Shown: positions 33,715 to 42,667, numbered from the stretch's first letter. The stretch is 64,000 bases of DNA from Christensenella sp964438705 (GCA_964438705.1 CAYTKQ010000005.1:1-64000), one strand, 5' to 3'. A program made the numbers and translations. The notes: generated by a model not told the origin, from the letters alone.

Positions 33715-34245
33715 ATGAGATACGCTGTTTTGGCCGTGATGAGCGTACTGGGGACGATCCTTTCGGGAACCCTATTCAGCACGTTTAACATAGGACCGCT
33801 GGGCATACAGATCGACATCGTGCTGCTCATGGTGCTGTCGCTCGTGTTGGTGGAAAAAAGCGCGATGCCCGTTATTTTTGCGGCGGTGACGGGGCTTTTG
33901 ATGGATATGACATATTCCACACAGCTCGGCATGTATGCGCTGAGCTATGCCGTAGCTGCGGCAGTGGGCCTCCTTGTCTTCCGCAAAATGGAAAAATTCA
34001 ATTTGATGCATCTGTTTGCAATCGGTGCGGTGGGCTATATTCTCAAGGAATTTATGATGGCGTTGATCGTATTCGCGCAGGGTGCGCGAAATTTCGATTT
34101 GGGCCTCATCATGGCTAGGTCAATGCTGCCGTCGGCGGCTGTGAACGGCGCGCTGCTGCTGGTGGCCTATCTTTTGATCTCGAGGTTATACAGGAACGCG
34201 TGGATGCGTCCGCGCGCGGCGGCTCATCATATGGATGAGTTTTGA
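33715..34245 (+). CDS. mreD: Rod-shape-determining protein MreD
   Basis: A 176-residue integral membrane protein with five to six helices. Typical MreD text includes GPLGIQIDIVLLMVLSLVLV, PVIFAAVTGLLMDMTYSTQLG and a middle conserved YAVAAAVGLLVF. It bridges MreC and the PBP2/RodA synthase. AGGGA precedes ATG; PBP2 follows 13 bp after. Confidence 0.92.
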   Translation: MRYAVLAVMSVLGTILSGTLFSTFNIGPLGIQIDIVLLMVLSLVLVEKSAMPVIFAAVTGLLMDMTYSTQLGMYALSYAVAAAVGLLVFRKMEKFNLMHLFAIGAVGYILKEFMMALIVFAQGARNFDLGLIMARSMLPSAAVNGALLLVAYLLISRLYRNAWMRPRAAAHHMDEF

Positions 34246-34258
34246 ATGAGGAATACTT

Positions 34259-36829
34259 ATGTTTAAAAAATTAAAATACAGATTTTTTGCCGCGCTGAGC
34301 GTTATGCTTGCGGCATTTATCATGCTGGGTGCGGGGCTTGGCAATTTAACGCTCCGCCAGGGGGACGAGCGCCTGAGCGTGGCGGAGGATAAGAAAATCC
34401 GTACCGTTCCGCTCAAGGGGACGCGCGGACAGATCACAGACGTCACGGGCATTCCGCTCGCCTACGATGAAAGCAGCTACGACATCCAGTTTGTAAAGGA
34501 CCCGAGCAGGAACAGCACCACGGACAAAGCATATTATACGGACATTCTGATTCAAGCCATCGACATCATCGAAAAAACAGGCGGGACCACCATCGACACG
34601 TTTTCCATCAAACGGAACGACGATGGGTCGTTTGCGTTCGATTTTGGCAATATTGAAGCAGCCGCGGCGGAAAAACGCAGATTGAACTGGTGCAAGAATA
34701 TGTATGTGTCCAACGAAGCTACGCCGGACGCTTTGTACCGCGATCTTCGCATCCGCTACCGCATTCCGGAGGAGTACACCTATGAACAGGCGCGCAAGCT
34801 GCTGTCCATTTGGCAGGAGGTGCAGCTTTCCTCCTATCTTGCGTATATTCCCGTCACGATTTGCAAAAATGTGCAGATGGACACGGTGTCTGCCATCGAT
34901 TCAAAATCCGATGTTTTGGACGGCATACAGGTGGGCGAAAGTTCTACGCGCATCTATCCGAAGGACGAGGTGGCGGCGCACATCGTCGGCTATCTGGGCA
35001 AGATGAACGACAAGGATACCATCGACGAATATAAGTTGAAGGGATATTCGCCGGAGGACCTCATTGGCACGGCGGGCATCGAAAACTCGATGGAGCAATA
35101 CCTTACCGGGAATTCAACGGACAAGCAGGGCACCCGTGTGGTGGAGGTCAACAGCAAGAACAAGGTCATCAAGGAACGTTCTTATACGCCGCCCACCAAC
35201 GGCTACAACGTGCGGCTGACGATCGATCTGCAATTCCAGCAGGTGGTGGAAAAGGCGCTCAAGGAAAATGTTGAGTTGATCTACGAGGAGCAGGTGCAAA
35301 AATACAACAACGCAAAGCCGGAAGAATACGACGAAAACAAAGATGTGCAGGATACGCTCAGAAAACGCGAGGGGAACACAACGCTCGAAAAGATGAATCT
35401 GGCGAAATCGGGCGCGGCGGTGGTGCTCGATGTCAAGACTGGCAAAGTACTTGCGATGGCGAACTATCCTTCCTATGACGCGAACCTTTTTACGGGCGGC
35501 ATTTCCACAGAGGATATGGACCGACTCAACAACGACCCTGCGCGGCCGCTCTTTAACAACGCGATCGCCTCGAAGGGCATCCCCGGTTCCATCTTCAAGA
35601 TGGTGACGGGGATGGCGGGCCTCGCGGAGGGCGCGATCACGCTGGATACGGCGATAGACGATATGGGGCGCTATCAGTTTACGGACGATGAAAAAAGGCA
35701 GGAAAACATCACCGGGCGCGTTCCCGCGTGCTGGGCGTTTGTCGATGGGATGACAAGCGTACCCGAGCATGCGCATCAGGATATCGTCGCAGGGCTTGAG
35801 AACAGCTGCAACTATTTTTTTTATGAAACGGCGGACAGAATTGTGCGGACAACGGGCAACACGGACACGCTTTCTGTGTGGGGCGAGCGGTTCGGCCTCA
35901 CCTCCCCGTCGGGCATCGAGCTTCCGGGCGAGGCCGTCGGACAGGTTGGAAATCAAAACGTGCTCTACGATCCGTCCAAGCCGATTTCCTATGTGAACAG
36001 CGAGGGTGTGGAGGCGAGCGCGCAAAAAACGTCCACCCCGCTTTTGGTGCGCCGCAGCATCGTCAACTTTTTAAGGGGCATCGGCGATGGACGCAACATC
36101 GAATATACGGAGGAGCAGCTCAAAGCGACTGCGGAAAAGCTGATCCAGGCGCAGGGAGCGGATCTTTCCAATCCGGAGATGGGCCCGCAGATCAGAAAGA
36201 TCCTCGACGAGGAGCTTCAAATTTCAGAGAAGCTTTCCTCCAACGAGGCATGGGACAACGTCATCAACGGATATCTTGGCGAGCTGCGCTGGAACAAGCG
36301 GCGTACCATCGTTACGGGCATCGGTTCGGACACCACGGCAGTCACGCCCATCGAGGTCGCGCGCTATATCGCGGCGATCGCGAACGGGGGCTATGTATAT
36401 GAGACGCACATCGTGGACAGCGTGGTGGACGACAACGGCAACGTGATCGAAAAGCAGGAGAGCGTGGTGTTCAACAAGATCGACGTGAGCGAATCCTATT
36501 TCGAGGCGATCCGCGAGGGCATGAAGAAAATGGTTTCCGAGCAGCGCGGCTCTACGACGTCGCCTTTTGAAGGATGGAAATATCAAGACAACATCGCGGG
36601 AAAGACGGGCACGGGCAAGGTCAACAACATCGACCTCGAGAACAACGCGTGGTTCGTTTCCTATGCCCCGCGTGAAAACCCGGAGATCGCGGTGGTCATC
36701 TACATCCCGAACGGGCTTGCCGGCGCAAAAGCCGAACCCGCCGCAAAACAGATCATCGAATACTATCTGGATGGCAAGACGGCGGAGGGCGCAATCACCC
36801 TTCCGCAGGGCAATTCACTGCTTCCCTAA
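34259..36829 (+). CDS. Penicillin-binding protein 2 (class B, elongation-specific)
   Basis: An 856-residue transpeptidase that cross-links peptidoglycan during elongation with RodA. One N-terminal membrane helix, a PBP dimerisation domain starting around TRGQITDVTGIPLAYD, and a transpeptidase domain with S444-IFK, S516-CN and K782-TG. The distance from the SxN to the KTG motif (266 residues) is about 100 longer than in E. coli PBP2 or PBP2x, because of a helical insertion near residues 590-690 (TEEQLKATAEKLIQ, ISEKLSSNEAWDN). Downstream of mreCD in the same operon. Confidence 0.93.
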   Translation: MFKKLKYRFFAALSVMLAAFIMLGAGLGNLTLRQGDERLSVAEDKKIRTVPLKGTRGQITDVTGIPLAYDESSYDIQFVKDPSRNSTTDKAYYTDILIQAIDIIEKTGGTTIDTFSIKRNDDGSFAFDFGNIEAAAAEKRRLNWCKNMYVSNEATPDALYRDLRIRYRIPEEYTYEQARKLLSIWQEVQLSSYLAYIPVTICKNVQMDTVSAIDSKSDVLDGIQVGESSTRIYPKDEVAAHIVGYLGKMNDKDTIDEYKLKGYSPEDLIGTAGIENSMEQYLTGNSTDKQGTRVVEVNSKNKVIKERSYTPPTNGYNVRLTIDLQFQQVVEKALKENVELIYEEQVQKYNNAKPEEYDENKDVQDTLRKREGNTTLEKMNLAKSGAAVVLDVKTGKVLAMANYPSYDANLFTGGISTEDMDRLNNDPARPLFNNAIASKGIPGSIFKMVTGMAGLAEGAITLDTAIDDMGRYQFTDDEKRQENITGRVPACWAFVDGMTSVPEHAHQDIVAGLENSCNYFFYETADRIVRTTGNTDTLSVWGERFGLTSPSGIELPGEAVGQVGNQNVLYDPSKPISYVNSEGVEASAQKTSTPLLVRRSIVNFLRGIGDGRNIEYTEEQLKATAEKLIQAQGADLSNPEMGPQIRKILDEELQISEKLSSNEAWDNVINGYLGELRWNKRRTIVTGIGSDTTAVTPIEVARYIAAIANGGYVYETHIVDSVVDDNGNVIEKQESVVFNKIDVSESYFEAIREGMKKMVSEQRGSTTSPFEGWKYQDNIAGKTGTGKVNNIDLENNAWFVSYAPRENPEIAVVIYIPNGLAGAKAEPAAKQIIEYYLDGKTAEGAITLPQGNSLLP

Positions 36830-36833
36830 AGGA

Positions 36834-36862
36834 TTGCGCGGCGGCGTGCAATCATGTATAAT
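36834..36862 (+). promoter_or_regulatory. Promoter of the min operon
   Basis: TTGCGC (36834-36839) and TATAAT (36857-36862), 17-bp spacer, between the PBP2 stop and minC. Confidence 0.75.
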
Positions 36863-36900
36863 GGATTGCGTAGTGCAGAAAAAATACGGAGGATGTACCG

Positions 36901-37596
36901 ATGCAGGGCAGTATTACGTTCAAAGGCAGAGAAGACGGACTGGAAATTCATCTGGACGAAAAGATCACCTACCCTGTTTTGCGCGAGGAGCTGATGGAAA
37001 AGCTCAAGAAGAATCAGGGCTTTTTCAAGGACGCGGATACGCGGGTGGTGATCCGCGGCAAAAAGCTTTCCGGCGCGCAGCAGAACGAATTGAAGCGCGT
37101 GTTTGCAATGGATTACGGCATTCGCAGCGTGATGTATGGAGATGAGGCCGATTTGGCCATGAAGGAAGCGGAGCTGAAGATCGAAAAACCCAAGGCGGCG
37201 AAGCGGCCCGCGGTGCGCGACGAATATACGGACGAGGTGGAGCTTGTTTCAAACGCGTATTTCGACGCGCAGTCCATTTTTATCAACAACACCATTCGCA
37301 GCGGTCAGCGCATCGAGTGCGAGGGCGACGTCGTGGTGATCGGGGATGTGAACCCGGGCGGAGAGGTGATTGCGGGGGGCAGCATCGCGGTGTTCGGACG
37401 TCTGCGCGGGCTTGCGCACGCGGGGTGCTCGGGCCGCAAAGACGTGTGCATTGCGGCGCTCAACATGTGCCCCAAGCAGCTGCGCCTTTCGGGCAGGGTC
37501 GTCACATTTCCCGAGGAGCGCGAGGAAGTGAACGACGCGGAGGTCGCGGAGCTCAAGGACGGCAAGGTGGTCATACGCCCTGTCAGCCTGAAATAA
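36901..37596 (+). CDS. minC: Septum site-determining protein MinC
   Basis: A 231-residue inhibitor of FtsZ polymerisation. The N-terminal domain (residues 1-100) is alpha/beta with FKGREDGLEIHLDEKI; after a Lys/Pro linker the C-terminal right-handed beta-helix carries IRSGQRIECEGDVVVIGDVN, PGGEVIAGGSIAVFGRLRGL and AHAGCSG, the MinC signature. GGAGG precedes ATG. Confidence 0.95.
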   Translation: MQGSITFKGREDGLEIHLDEKITYPVLREELMEKLKKNQGFFKDADTRVVIRGKKLSGAQQNELKRVFAMDYGIRSVMYGDEADLAMKEAELKIEKPKAAKRPAVRDEYTDEVELVSNAYFDAQSIFINNTIRSGQRIECEGDVVVIGDVNPGGEVIAGGSIAVFGRLRGLAHAGCSGRKDVCIAALNMCPKQLRLSGRVVTFPEEREEVNDAEVAELKDGKVVIRPVSLK

Positions 37597-37657
37597 GGCA
37601 TTTGAAGAACATATTGTGATTTGGAAGATCATATATTATTGAAAGGGTTCATAACAC

Positions 37658-38449
37658 ATGGAAAACGTAATCGTCATTACATCCGGCAAGGGCGGGGTCG
37701 GAAAAACGACTTCCACCGCGAATCTTGGAACGGGCCTTGCGATGCAGGGCAAAAAAGTGGTTCTCGTGGACACGGATATCGGGCTTCGCAATCTGGATGT
37801 GGTTCTGGGGCTTGAAAATAGAATCGTTTACGATCTGGTGGACGTGGTGGAGGGCACCTGTAAGCTGAAACAGGCGCTCATCAAAGACAAGCGCTATGAC
37901 GGGCTTTATCTGCTGCCCGCCGCGCAGACGCGCAACAAAATGGCGGTGGCGCCCGAGCAGATGAAGGAGCTCGTTGCGGAGCTGGAAAAGGATTTTGATT
38001 ATGTGCTCATCGACTGCCCCGCGGGCATCGAGCGCGGCTTTAAAAATGCTGTGGCAGGCGCAAAATCGGCGATCGTCGTGACGGTGCCGGAGGTTTCCTC
38101 TGTGCGTGACGCGGACAGGATCATCGGTCTGCTTTCCTCAAACGGCGTGGAGGACGTGCGGCTGCTGATCAACCGTCTGCGCCCCGATCTTGTGCGCAGG
38201 GGCGATATGCTTGCGATCGACGACACACTTGAGATATTGGGTATCGACCTCATTGGCGTGGTTCCGGAGGACGAGCTGATCTTCCGTTCCTCCAATCTGG
38301 GCGAACCGGCGGTGACGGACGACGCCTCCCTCGCGGGAGAAGCCTATCGCAATGTGACAAAGCGCATTATGGGCGAGGATGTCCCGATGCTTGACTTAGA
38401 ACAGAAATCGGGCTTCTTTGGGAAATTGAAAAAGCTCTTTTCAAAATAA
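37658..38449 (+). CDS. minD: Septum site-determining ATPase MinD
   Basis: A 263-residue ParA-type ATPase that carries MinC to the membrane. The deviant Walker A is GKGGVGKTT, followed by DTDIGLRNLDVVLGLENR, DYVLIDCPAGIERGF, VTVPEVSSVRDADR and GVVPEDELIFRSSN. The C-terminal amphipathic membrane-targeting helix is FFGKLKKLFSK. AAAGGG precedes ATG. Confidence 0.97.
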   Translation: MENVIVITSGKGGVGKTTSTANLGTGLAMQGKKVVLVDTDIGLRNLDVVLGLENRIVYDLVDVVEGTCKLKQALIKDKRYDGLYLLPAAQTRNKMAVAPEQMKELVAELEKDFDYVLIDCPAGIERGFKNAVAGAKSAIVVTVPEVSSVRDADRIIGLLSSNGVEDVRLLINRLRPDLVRRGDMLAIDDTLEILGIDLIGVVPEDELIFRSSNLGEPAVTDDASLAGEAYRNVTKRIMGEDVPMLDLEQKSGFFGKLKKLFSK

Positions 38450-38464
38450 GCGGGGGGATTTGTC

Positions 38465-38755
38465 ATGGGATGGTTTTTTAACAATAAGAAGAAGAGCAGC
38501 CAGGTCGCAAAAGACCGGTTGAAGCTCGTCCTGATCTATGACCGCGCCGGAACGACATCAAACGACGATATGATCGACATGATCAAAAAAGACATCATGC
38601 AGGTCATCTCAAAATATGTGGAGATCGACGAATCGGAATTCGAGATCGATTTCCGCAATGTGCAAAATGAGGAAGAGGAAGGCGTGTCCTCACAGCTTGC
38701 GATGAACATTCCCATCAAGAAGATCAAGCAGATGGTGAAAAACGCCAGTCGATAA
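38465..38755 (+). CDS. minE: Cell division topological specificity factor MinE
   Basis: A 96-residue protein. The N-terminal anti-MinCD helix region includes SQVAKDRLKLVLIYDRAG, and the topological domain follows (MIDMIKKDIMQVISKYVEID, FEIDFRNVQN, LAMNIPIKKIK). Presence of MinE shows an oscillating Min system rather than the DivIVA-only type. GGGGGGAT precedes ATG, 15 bp after minD. Confidence 0.95.
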   Translation: MGWFFNNKKKSSQVAKDRLKLVLIYDRAGTTSNDDMIDMIKKDIMQVISKYVEIDESEFEIDFRNVQNEEEEGVSSQLAMNIPIKKIKQMVKNASR

Positions 38756-38803
38756 CGCCACGCCGCACATGCCCATGAGGCGTGCGGGGCGAACTGTGAT
38801 TTG

Positions 38804-38887
38804 AAAAACCGTGTCCACAAGGAGCGCATGGGCAGCGTATGCTGCCGCGCCGCCAGACTTGGCGGCCCCCCTTAAGGCGCGGTTTTT
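38804..38887 (+). ncRNA. Multibranched structured element between minE and rodA
   Basis: An outer stem AAAAACCG (38804-38811) with CGGTTTTT (38880-38887) encloses two perfect hairpins: GGCAGC-GTAT-GCTGCC (38831-38846) and GCCGCCA-GACT-TGGCGGC (38849-38866). The terminal T run makes it a possible branched terminator for the min operon; it could also be a leader element for rodA. Just behind it TACAAT (38889-38894) resembles a -10 box. No known RNA family recognised. Confidence 0.5.
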
Positions 38888-38926
38888 GTACAATATGGAA
38901 GACATTGCAAAGACGACGGAGAGTGT

Positions 38927-40126
38927 ATGAAGGGTAATCTGATCAACAAAAATATGTGGAAATATGTGGACTGGTTCCTCATCGTGATCATTGTGATCCT
39001 GGTGGGGTATAGTTTGCTGTCGATTATGAATGCGACGTCGATGCCCTTCACGGGCGACGAGACCACGATTGCCGATTTTGTGGCGAATCTTGATTTGAGC
39101 AGCATTGCGCTGCAGTTCGTATTCTTTGGCATCGGCCTCGTGCTGATGTTCCTTGTGATGCTGGTGGATTATCACACCCTCGCGCACTTCACCGACTGGT
39201 TTTACTGGGCGACGGTCGCGCTTCTGGTGGCGGTGCTCTTTCTCGGCGACCGGCAGAACGGGACTTCGGGCTGGTTTATGATCGGCGAACGCGGCTTCCA
39301 GCCAGCAGAGGTGTGCAAGATCCTCATCATCATCGTATTCGCGAAGCTGTTCGCACAGAGGACGGAGGGAAATGATGAGGGCATACAGACCTTTCGCGAC
39401 ATATTTCCGATGTTCTGGCGGCTGCTGCTTCCGGTGGTGCTGATCTCGGCGCAGCCGGATATTGGCTCGGCAATCGTATATGTGGTAATTTTTGCGGTCA
39501 TGATGTTCATGGCAAAGACAAGCTGGAAGGTGTGGCTGATCCTTATCTTGATCGCTGCCGCAGTCATCACGATTTATTTGGTGTATCTAGCAAACAGTCC
39601 GGAGGACAGCAGCAACAGGTATCAATGGCGGCGCTTGCTCTCGTTCTTTAACCCTTCGTCAGAAGAGGTGCAGAACACGCAGGCAGACCAGCAGATGATA
39701 CAGGCACAGCTCGCCATCGGCTCGGGGCAGTTTTTTGGCAAGGGACTGTTTACGCCCGGCTCACTTTCACAGCTTGGGTATGTGCCGTTCAGTCACAACG
39801 ACTTTATTTTTGCGGCGACGGTGGAGGCATTCGGATTTTTGGGCGGCATCATTCTCATCATCCTGTACTTTCTGCTGATCGCGCGGACGCTGATGCTTGC
39901 GCTGCGTGCAAAGGACGATTTCGGCGCGTACATCATCATCGGGGTCGCGGCGATGACCTTGTTCCATGTGGTGGAAAACATCGGCATGAACATCGGGCTG
40001 CTGCCCGTAACAGGCATCCCCCTGCCGTTTTTCTCGTCGGGCGGGTCGAACATGATCACCAACTGCATCGCGTTTGGCATGGTGATCAGTGTGGATATGC
40101 GAAGGCAGCGCTGGCAGGGCCAGTAA
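38927..40126 (+). CDS. rodA: FtsW/RodA/SpoVE-family peptidoglycan polymerase (RodA-like)
   Basis: A 399-residue SEDS glycosyltransferase with about ten membrane helices. Family motifs are QPAEVCKILIIIVFAKLFA, QPDIGSAIVYVVIFAVMMF, the SQLGYVPFSHNDFIFAATVE segment (PEsHTDFIF type), and GMNIGLLPVTGIPLPFFSSG with GGSNMI. Neighbouring mreCD, PBP2 and min genes favour RodA over FtsW. Start at ATG 38927 behind ACGGAGAG. Confidence 0.92.
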   Translation: MKGNLINKNMWKYVDWFLIVIIVILVGYSLLSIMNATSMPFTGDETTIADFVANLDLSSIALQFVFFGIGLVLMFLVMLVDYHTLAHFTDWFYWATVALLVAVLFLGDRQNGTSGWFMIGERGFQPAEVCKILIIIVFAKLFAQRTEGNDEGIQTFRDIFPMFWRLLLPVVLISAQPDIGSAIVYVVIFAVMMFMAKTSWKVWLILILIAAAVITIYLVYLANSPEDSSNRYQWRRLLSFFNPSSEEVQNTQADQQMIQAQLAIGSGQFFGKGLFTPGSLSQLGYVPFSHNDFIFAATVEAFGFLGGIILIILYFLLIARTLMLALRAKDDFGAYIIIGVAAMTLFHVVENIGMNIGLLPVTGIPLPFFSSGGSNMITNCIAFGMVISVDMRRQRWQGQ

Positions 40127-40130
40127 ACGT

Positions 40131-40270
40131 ACGCGGATTGGCGAGGCGCTCCGAAAACATATGTCCGCGCCGGTTGGGAATTTGCGTCCCGCTAACCCAA
40201 CCCCGCTGCGCGGTGTTAAAGCGCGCGGGACACAAATTCCCAACCGACGCGCGGCGGGACAAAATCACAT
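40131..40270 (+). repeat. Dispersed palindromic element, copy C
   Basis: A full copy with near-perfect 22-bp inner arms at 40171-40192 and 40225-40246 (21 of 22 complementary), flanking a 32-bp loop with GCTAACCCAACCCCGCTGCG. The right end reads GGGACAAAATCACAT, complementary to the outer end ATGTGATTTTATCC of copies A and B, so the element has terminal inverted sequences of about 14 bp. It ends directly before the ribosome-binding site of the radical SAM gene. Confidence 0.85.
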
Positions 40271-40283
40271 AGGAGAATTATCA

Positions 40284-42122
40284 TTGAGTATTCTAGATCA
40301 TGTGGAAAAGCCTGCGCGCTATGTGGGCGGGGAACTGAACAGCGTGGTGAAGCAGGGCGCGGACGTGAACTTTGCATTGTGCTTTGCCGACACCTATGAG
40401 GTGGGCATGAGCCACCTTGGCATCAACATACTATATGAAGTGATCAACGCCCTGCCCGGTATGTGGGCGCAGCGCGTTTTTTGTCCGTGGACGGACATGA
40501 TGGAGGAACAAAAAAAGAGCGGTGCGCCGCTTCGATCACTCGAGGCGGGTATGCCGCTTTGTGATTTTGACATTGTTGGCATCAATCTTTCTTATGAGAT
40601 GTGCTACACAAACGTACTCGCGATGCTCGATCTGGGGCGTATTCCCTTTTGCGCAAAGGATCGCACGGACGATCATCCGGTGGTTGTGGGCGGCGGCGCG
40701 TGCACGGTGAATCCGGAGCCGGTCGCGGATTTTTTTGACCTGTTTGTGCTCGGCGAGGGCGAGGAGGTCGTGCGTGAGCTGTGCGCGCTGATGGCGCGGC
40801 ACAAAGAAGTAGGGTTTTCGCGTTCCGCGTTTTTGAAGGATGCGGCAAAGCTCGGCGGGGTATATGTTCCGGCGTTTTATGAGCCGGTGTATTTTGAGGA
40901 TGGCACGATCAAAGAGGTGCGGGCGACGCAAGAGGGCGCGCCAAAGATGATCCGCAAGCGTTTCATCGAGGATTTTGACGCGGAGCAGACCATCACGAAG
41001 CCTGTGCTGCCCTACATCAACACGGTGCACGACCGCTGCACCCTAGAGATCATGCGCGGGTGTCCGCGCGGATGCCGATTTTGTCAGGCGGGGTTTGCCA
41101 TGCGTCCGGTGCGCGAGCGCAGGGCGGACACAGTGCGCAAAGCGGCGCGCAGCGTGATCGCGGCGACGGGGTATGATGAAATATCCCTTTCCTCTCTTTC
41201 TTCCGGCGATTATTCGCAGATCGACGAGCTGATCGGCGGGCTGATCGGCGAATTCAGTGAACAGCGGGTGTCGGTATCTCTGCCGTCTCTGCGCATCGAC
41301 AGCTTTGAAAAGGATATGGCGGCGGGCTTGCAGCAGGTGCGAAAAACGGGCCTTACGTTTGCGCCGGAGGCGGGTACGCAGCGGCTGCGCGATGTCATCA
41401 ACAAGAACATTACGGACGAGGACATCATGGCGACTGTGAGCCGCGCGTTTGAAAGCGGCGCTTCCACGGTGAAGCTGTATTTTATGATCGGCCTGCCCAC
41501 CGAGACGATGGAGGATTTGGACGGCATCGCGGATACGGTGCGCAGGATACGCGAGGCGTTTTATGCCGTGCCAAAGGAAAAACGCAACGGTTTTTTGAAC
41601 ATCAACGTATCCACCTCGTGCTTTGTGCCAAAGGCGTGCACGCCTTTCATGTGGGAGGCGCAGGACACGCTCGAAACGCTGCGTCAAAAGCAGCAGTATC
41701 TGCGCGAAAAGCTCAAGCAAAAGGGTGTGAAGTTCAGCTATCATGACGCGCAAACCTCCTTTTTGGAGGCGGTGCTCGCGCGTGGCGACAGGCGGCTTGG
41801 CACGGTGTTGATGCGCGCTTATGAAAAGGGCGCGGTGATGGACGCGTGGAACGAGCATTTTGTGATGGAGCGCTATGAAGAGGCGTTTAGCGAATGCGGG
41901 ATCGATCCGGCATTCTACGCGAACCGTGAGCGGAACGCGGATGAGGTTTTTGCCTTCGAGCACATGGACAATTTGATCAGCAAGGCGTTTTTGCGCCGCG
42001 AGCGTGACCGTGCCTACGAGCAAAAGACAACGAAGGAATGCAGGCAGCAATGCAATATGTGCGGCATACAGGATGTTTGCGGGCTTGCGGCAAAGAAGCA
42101 CGAACGGGAAAGCATACATTAA
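40284..42122 (+). CDS. Radical SAM protein, TIGR03960 family
   Basis: A 612-residue protein: an N-terminal B12-binding-like region (ADTYEVGMSHLGINILYEVI, GINLSYEM, GGGACTVNPEPVADFFDLFV), the radical SAM core with C-PRG-C-RF-C in RGCPRGCRFCQAGFAMRPVR, then SLPSLRIDSF, LTFAPEAGTQRLRDVINKNI and YFMIGLPTETMEDLDG. The start is TTG at 40284 with AGGAG 8 bp ahead; upstream open frame is only the translated repeat element. Members are always next to DUF2344 proteins, as here, but their reaction is not established. Confidence 0.92.
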   Translation: MSILDHVEKPARYVGGELNSVVKQGADVNFALCFADTYEVGMSHLGINILYEVINALPGMWAQRVFCPWTDMMEEQKKSGAPLRSLEAGMPLCDFDIVGINLSYEMCYTNVLAMLDLGRIPFCAKDRTDDHPVVVGGGACTVNPEPVADFFDLFVLGEGEEVVRELCALMARHKEVGFSRSAFLKDAAKLGGVYVPAFYEPVYFEDGTIKEVRATQEGAPKMIRKRFIEDFDAEQTITKPVLPYINTVHDRCTLEIMRGCPRGCRFCQAGFAMRPVRERRADTVRKAARSVIAATGYDEISLSSLSSGDYSQIDELIGGLIGEFSEQRVSVSLPSLRIDSFEKDMAAGLQQVRKTGLTFAPEAGTQRLRDVINKNITDEDIMATVSRAFESGASTVKLYFMIGLPTETMEDLDGIADTVRRIREAFYAVPKEKRNGFLNINVSTSCFVPKACTPFMWEAQDTLETLRQKQQYLREKLKQKGVKFSYHDAQTSFLEAVLARGDRRLGTVLMRAYEKGAVMDAWNEHFVMERYEEAFSECGIDPAFYANRERNADEVFAFEHMDNLISKAFLRRERDRAYEQKTTKECRQQCNMCGIQDVCGLAAKKHERESIH

Positions 42123-42125
42123 ATT

Positions 42126-42248
42126 CTGGCGGATTGGCGGGGTCGCCGTACATCTGCACGCCAGTCGGGAATTTGCATCCCGCTAACCCAACCCCGCTGC
42201 GCGGTGTTAAAGCGCGCGGGACGCAAACACCCAACCGGCGCGCGGCGA
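42126..42248 (+). repeat. Dispersed palindromic element, copy D
   Basis: Same core as copies A-C in the same direction as B and C, including GGCGGATTGGCGGGG, GCTAACCCAACCCCGCTGCG and the GCGCGGCG end. It starts right after the radical SAM stop, so copies C and D flank that gene as direct repeats. A CAAATCACAT sequence at 42466-42475 may be its displaced right end after another element inserted. Confidence 0.8.
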
Positions 42249-42294
42249 ACAGATGGCGCATAACCGTCACCAACTCTAATGTGCGGTAGAGCGT

Positions 42295-42454
42295 AGCCTG
42301 TTGCAAAATGCCGACGGACGGGCGAAACAGGCGGGACGGAGCTTCAAGCCGTAGCGCGATTTCGATGCTTGCATCTCAGAGCGCGTAGGCTGAACTCCGT
42401 TGCGACTGTCTCCTGCAACTCCTACAGCTTTGCAGTCGGCGCTTGCAACAGGCT
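42295..42454 (+). repeat. Second hairpin element, inserted into copy D
   Basis: AGCCTGTTGCAA (42295-42306) and TTGCAACAGGCT (42443-42454) are perfect inverted ends. Inside them TGCCGAC/GTCGGC pair, and a further imperfect pair runs from CGGAGCTTCAAGCC to GGCTGAACTCCG. The whole 160 bp could fold into one long hairpin. It carries no gene, lies between copy D and its probable displaced end, and looks like a different small mobile or palindromic unit. Confidence 0.7.
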
Positions 42455-42488
42455 TTCGGCCTGAAGCAAATCACATAAATAAGGAACG

Positions 42489-42540
42489 ACGAAGGATAGA
42501 ACAAATGAAGCTAATTATTAAGTACAGCCGCTATGGGGCG
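42489..42540 (+). repeat. 52-bp direct duplication, first copy (dead gene start)
   Basis: Identical to 42652-42703: 15 bp of leader with GAAGGATAGAAC and the first 12 codons of the DUF2344 gene. In this copy the reading frame runs only 18 codons (ATG at 42505) before TGA. The pair flanks a 111-bp insert. Confidence 0.9.
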
Positions 42541-42651
42541 CGCATGAAATATCCAATTTGACGGAGCGAAAGCGACAGGCAAATTGAGATAGTTCAGCGG
42601 TTCTTTAGAAGATCGAGCAAGGCGAGAGCGGAAAAAGAACTTCATCTAAAA
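42541..42651 (+). mobile_element. 111-bp two-hairpin insert between the 52-bp repeats
   Basis: Contains two inverted repeats: CAATTTG/CAAATTG (42554-42560, 42580-42586) around GACGGAGCGAAAGCGACAGG-like text, and GTTCTTT/AAAGAAC (42600-42606, 42634-42640) around a GAGCAAGGCGAGAGCGG loop. No coding capacity. The flanking exact 52-bp duplication suggests insertion with an unusually long target duplication, or a local duplication followed by insertion. Confidence 0.6.
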
Positions 42652-42667
42652 ACGAAGGATAGAACAA

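Noticed and set aside
40089..40283. N-terminal extension of the radical SAM protein through the repeat element
   Set aside because: The extension is the translated palindromic element, and an AGGAG/TTG start at 40284 gives the family's normal N-terminus.
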